From Rhyacichthys aspro (taxonomy: Eukaryota > Chordata > Actinopteri > Gobiiformes > Rhyacichthyidae), in the NCBI GenBank assembly GCA_036850595.1, contig CM072156.1, forward strand, positions 18,961,483 to 19,025,482: DNA of 64,000 bases. Direction: 5' to 3'. The translations under genes and the position numbers were made by a program. How positions within the stretch are numbered: the stretch's first letter is position 1; the number at the start of each line of letters is the position of its first letter. Shown one piece after another: positions 61,286-64,000 of this stretch. The notes beneath the pieces are model-generated. The model was not told the origin of the DNA and did no database searches. It saw only the letters and a program-made list of their open reading frames with translations.

Positions 61286-61416
61286 GGAAGTTGGTGAACG
61301 TCCCTCTGGAGCAGCTCCCTCTTTTGTTCAAAGCAGTCTTGCACTCCTGCAAATCCAGCCTGACCAACTACAGGACCGGCCCGTCGCCCTGCGTGACCGC
61401 CGCCCCCGGAAACTAG
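61286..61416 (+). CDS. nr6a1: nr6a1 last coding exon and stop codon
   Basis: This 131-nt coding part encodes KLVNVPLEQLPLLFKAVLHS and then CKSSLTNYRTGPSPCVTAAPGN, with TAG at 61414-61416. The first 24 residues match human KMVNVPLEQLPLLFKVVLHSCKTS. Human then ends within a few residues (VGKE as I recall), while this protein has an 18-residue tail after CKSS. As in other GCNF proteins there is no classical acidic AF-2 activation helix, in line with its role as a repressor. The acceptor is TTTACAG at 61279-61285. Confidence 0.97.
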
Positions 61417-61467
61417 ACCCGCACCCCCGACAGACCGAACAAGTCGAGGGACTGGTCTCCCCTCTTG

Positions 61468-61474
61468 TGAATGT
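61468..61474 (+). promoter_or_regulatory. miR-181 seed match 1 (TGAATGT)
   Basis: Complement of miR-181 bases 2-8, a 7mer-m8 type site, 52 bases after the stop codon. Confidence 0.5.
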
Positions 61475-61535
61475 GACAAGCAGCTAGTTTGTTTTTTGTA
61501 ACTTTTTTCTTTATATATTTATTACACGACAGAGC

Positions 61536-61543
61536 TGAATGTA
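61536..61543 (+). promoter_or_regulatory. miR-181 seed match 2 (8mer TGAATGTA)
   Basis: Full 8mer site: complement of miR-181 bases 2-8 followed by A. The best of the four sites in this 3' UTR, and close to site 1, at a spacing that allows cooperation. Confidence 0.55.
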
Positions 61544-61732
61544 TGCTGATTTACACTGTGCACATGCTTCTGTACAAAAGAAATGCTCATAGATGCATTG
61601 GTCTTTGGAGTTTACAAGTGTCCACCCAGTTTGCTCAATGTGTCCGTGTTGCCATTGTTAGAGCTAGACTTAAGAAATATAGTTTATTTTATCCCGACAA
61701 GGCGGACAGACACATGTGACGAGTGTTTTGAG

Positions 61733-61741
61733 ACTACCTCA
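61733..61741 (+). promoter_or_regulatory. Overlapping let-7 (8mer) and miR-196 (7mer) seed matches
   Basis: ACTACCTCA contains CTACCTCA, an 8mer for let-7, and ACTACCT, a 7mer-m8 for miR-196. Both families are reported to act on Nr6a1 mRNA in mammals, so this site is a good candidate for a conserved control point. Confidence 0.6.
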
Positions 61742-61848
61742 GGAAGTTGTTGCTATTTTCAGGTACCTTTTCTTTTTGTTAAATGAAGAGTTGCCCAGTC
61801 TAAAACCAAATCCCTGTGGATGCTTCGGCACCTCAATCACTGAACGAC

Positions 61849-61856
61849 TGAATGTT
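61849..61856 (+). promoter_or_regulatory. miR-181 seed match 3 (TGAATGTT)
   Basis: Pairs with miR-181 bases 1-8 by Watson-Crick rules. Confidence 0.45.
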
Positions 61857-62087
61857 GAAAGGAGCTGCAAAATCAAAGATGTACTGACAGTGTTTTGTTA
61901 CAATGAAATTGGATGTGAGCGTGGCCTAATGTTGCTGCGCTGTCTGCTGGACTCCTGCTAGAGGCGGTCTTGTCAATTGAACATTCCATGAGTTAAGGTG
62001 ACAGCTGGATCTGTGGGATCTTCAATGAAAAAAGAATATAGAAGCATACGGGTATTTTTTACAATCATAGACTGGGGATATATGGCT

Positions 62088-62279
62088 TTAAAGGGATAGC
62101 TCAGTTTTTTAATGGATATCAGTGAGCTATTTATGAAAGTTATTGTAATACCTACACTAAAATAACTGTCACAAGTTTGGAGAAGCAAACAAGACTAAAA
62201 TCACTGGAGACGTACTGTAGGATGTACAGTGACTACACATAACTGCCACTTTTCCAAAAGAACTGAGTTATCCCTTTAA
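62088..62279. mobile_element. TTAA-flanked MITE in the 3' UTR
   Basis: This 192-bp palindromic element has ends TTAAAGGGATAGCTCAGT and ACTGAGTTATCCCTTTAA, inverted repeats with about 19 of 22 matches. The TTAA at both borders suggests a piggyBac-type target site. Transcribed as part of the 3' UTR, it would bring the two ends together as a stem. Confidence 0.85.
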
Positions 62280-62546
62280 TGTAGGGGGAGGGAGGATAGG
62301 TAGGTTTGCTGTTAGTTTTATTGTTTTTGACCAAAGTGTTATGCAAATGCTTTTCCAACACCCATAGATGGGTTGGGAGCTGATAGCTCAACCAAAATTT
62401 CTTATCCACGAAGGATCAGGATGAGAAATGAATCAATCTGCATCAGAGGACAGCCTCTGCTGGACAGATATAGAGTATGTTGCCGGATTTCATTCTAAAT
62501 GCTGCTAAACATGCACACACTCCTTGTGCACATAGAAGTATATATA

Positions 62547-62552
62547 AATAAA
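62547..62552 (+). terminator. Candidate poly(A) signal AATAAA (proximal)
   Basis: Canonical hexamer within an A/T-rich stretch. Use would give a 3' UTR of about 1.1 kb. Confidence 0.3.
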
Positions 62553-62736
62553 TATGCATAGGGCAGAGAGGATTCTTAGTCTTTGTTTTGTCCACTCTGC
62601 CGCTGCCTTTGGTGCCAGGAACCTGGTGCACTGTAGCTGCTCCTTGTGTAAGGCAGGAGAAAGGCCCCTTCACTGTTGGGGTTTAAGTGATAAGCCTGAA
62701 TCAGACAAAATGTAGTTAATTGGAAGATCAAAGTAA

Positions 62737-62742
62737 AATAAA
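62737..62742 (+). terminator. Candidate poly(A) signal AATAAA (middle)
   Basis: Canonical hexamer followed by a GT-containing stretch (CAGTGGTGTA). Use would give a 3' UTR of about 1.3 kb and exclude miR-181 site 4. Confidence 0.35.
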
Positions 62743-63311
62743 CTAATACAGTGGTGTATAAATTTTGCACAGTCAAACCTATTTTCCATTTGTCCAAATG
62801 CAACAGCTTTTTAAATGTAATCTTTCTAAATTCATGAGATTGAGAAGTGTGTTACCTAGATCTGTGAAGCTAAATCATGGCGTACAAAGTGTAAATTGTG
62901 ATGGCTGCAGTAGAGGATATTTCTTCAGGCAGACTGGTCACGTGTTGTCACTTAACCCCAGGCAGTGTTGGACATTCTCTGGGCTGTATCTCAGTGAATT
63001 CAGTCTAGGTTTACAGACTTGAGGTGACGTACCCGGCTTGCTTACCTTCTGTGACAGATATGCACATTGTTTAAAAAGACAAAGCCATAGAAAATTGGCT
63101 TTTTATTTTTTAGGATGATCATGAATTCAGACCTCTTTAAGTGAGTGTCCTCTGGGTTTTTTCAAAGCCAGTTCATAACAGTGTAACAAATTGAAATGCA
63201 GACAAAATGCAGTCCTTGCAACAGCTCTCTTTTTTGCACACGGTGGTGGCGAGGCTCGGCCCGCTGCCCGCCCGGTGTGCTCCTCTCTCTCAGGTCTGCG
63301 CCGACCTGGAT

Positions 63312-63437
63312 CTAAACAGGGTAAAGTGAGTGTTTCAGGAGTTCCTCGGCGAGCACGCTGATGTACTTGTAGTATTTGTAGACGTAGGTGCCAGGACATT
63401 GTAGGTCCTTTGTAGAAAAGTGTTTTCTTTTCCTCTT
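63312..63437 (-). CDS. Unidentified - strand open frame with coding-like codon bias
   Basis: Reading the - strand, a frame that opens after TGA (complement of 63438-63440) and ends at TAG (complement of 63312-63314) encodes 41 residues including CPGTYVYKYYKYISVLAEEL. Through this core, nearly every codon ends in C or G (TAC, GTC, ATC, AGC, GTG, CTC, GCC, GAG), unlike the AT-rich surroundings. No ATG begins the frame. If it is real, it would be the last exon of a gene running towards nr6a1 on the opposite strand. I do not recognise the protein, and expected neighbours of NR6A1 do not match it. Confidence 0.3.
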   Translation of the reverse strand, partial: KRKRKHFSTKDLQCPGTYVYKYYKYISVLAEELLKHSLYPV

Positions 63438-63656
63438 TCATTTTCCCTCAGAGCCCCTCACCCACTCCCACCTCCAGTGCCCCCTCAGTCAGTCAAAATG
63501 GGTGTAGTTTGAAGGCGCAGGACTCATTCTCACTCGGGCAGTCTCTGTCCATGTGTGCAGCCTTAACAAACCACACCAGTTCAAAGCAGTGTTCCTCTTT
63601 ACGCCTCTTTTCACCTTTTACTTTTTATACATTTTCATGTACCTTTGTAGTTATTG

Positions 63657-63664
63657 TGAATGTT
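63657..63664 (+). promoter_or_regulatory. miR-181 seed match 4 (TGAATGTT)
   Basis: Pairs with miR-181 bases 1-8. It lies near the distal end of the 3' UTR and would be present only in long isoforms. Confidence 0.4.
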
Positions 63665-63990
63665 TTGTTGTTTTTCACATATTCATTGACTATTTTTTGT
63701 GGAGTGAAAACAAAAATGCTTTTTTTTTTTTTTTTACATAATTTTTAAGGACTGTTGTTCACTATGGTGTATGAAAAAAATGTTTTATTCATGAAATGCC
63801 AGCCTCATTATGAACAATACTGGCTGATGGACACCTTTATCGTACAATATTGTTTCACTGTATTTTGCAAACGATACATTATTCATCGCTCTGTTAAGAG
63901 TCAACTCAGCAAATGTTACCTTTGTTGGCCATTACAGTATGGCTTTCTCTCAATCCTTTTAAGTCAGTATACTTGTGTTGGTATTACATT

Positions 63991-63996
63991 ATTAAA
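63991..63996 (+). terminator. Candidate distal poly(A) signal ATTAAA
   Basis: The common variant hexamer in an AT-rich context, four bases from the window end. The downstream GU-rich element, if any, is outside the window. Confidence 0.35.
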
Positions 63997-64000
63997 ATCA

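Larger units (their letters stand above)
1322..64000 (+). other. nr6a1: nr6a1 (GCNF) gene span, 5' incomplete
   Basis: This is the gene-level entry for the nine coding exons listed below. NR6A1/GCNF is an orphan nuclear receptor that acts in the nucleus, binds direct repeats of AGGTCA with no spacer (DR0) and mainly represses transcription, for example of Pou5f1/Oct4 as pluripotency is lost. It also influences vertebral number. All splice phases agree across the nine exons, giving 461 residues from the first complete codon to the stop; human NR6A1 has about 480 residues, so only a short N-terminal piece is missing. The 53.4-kb intron after the first visible exon contrasts with the later introns of about 0.2 to 1.3 kb. 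Teleosts usually keep two copies (nr6a1a and nr6a1b); which one this is cannot be decided from the window alone. Confidence 0.95.
61417..64000 (+). other. nr6a1: nr6a1 3' UTR
   Basis: No further splice-bounded coding sequence follows the stop on this strand. The region contains a MITE, three candidate poly(A) signals, four miR-181 seed matches (61468, 61536, 61849 and 63657) and one let-7/miR-196 seed match (61733-61741). A long, miRNA-targeted 3' UTR is known for mammalian NR6A1. The true end may lie at 63.99 kb or beyond the window. Confidence 0.7.

Noticed and set aside
1..64000. CRISPR arrays, operons, prophage or other prokaryotic systems
   Set aside because: The window is spliced vertebrate DNA; no regularly spaced repeats or bacterial genes are present.

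Overview
The window is vertebrate nuclear DNA, most likely from a ray-finned (percomorph-like) fish. It is AT-rich, has GT-AG introns, and carries short non-autonomous DNA transposons of the kind common in teleosts. No bacterial, viral or organellar genes were seen.

One protein-coding gene accounts for nearly all supported coding sequence: nr6a1 (germ cell nuclear factor, GCNF), on the + strand and incomplete at its 5' end. Nine coding exons join in frame: 1322-1369, 54786-55016, 55579-55634, 56496-56656, 57528-57758, 58257-58511, 59856-59977, 60166-60318 and 61286-61416. They encode 461 residues: the end of the N-terminal region, the two-zinc-finger DNA-binding domain, the hinge, and the whole ligand-binding-type domain up to the stop at 61414-61416. 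The start codon and 5' exon(s) lie upstream of base 1. The 3' UTR fills the rest of the window.

The first intron seen complete (1370-54785, 53.4 kb) is the main feature of the locus. It holds an antisense microRNA cluster, mir-181a (8126-8211) and mir-181b (7901-7980), on the - strand. This matches the human arrangement of MIR181A2/MIR181B2 inside NR6A1. About 12 kb upstream on that strand lies a good candidate promoter and first exon for the primary transcript: two CCAAT boxes, a TATATA box and a GTAAGT donor at 20039. The nr6a1 3' UTR has four miR-181 seed matches and one let-7/miR-196 match, so the antisense miRNA may regulate the gene that contains it.

The rest of the intron is non-coding with scattered repeats. 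These include a hAT-type element with a perfect 8-bp target duplication (39967-40560), other MITEs, and a 0.45-kb sequence present twice 2.1 kb apart (30370 and 32481). Three sites (44533-44557, 45747-45969, 52896-52911) look like possible alternative nr6a1 first exons, because each has an ATG and a donor in the phase the DNA-binding-domain exon needs. An unexplained - strand open frame with coding-like codon bias (63312-63437) lies opposite the 3' UTR.
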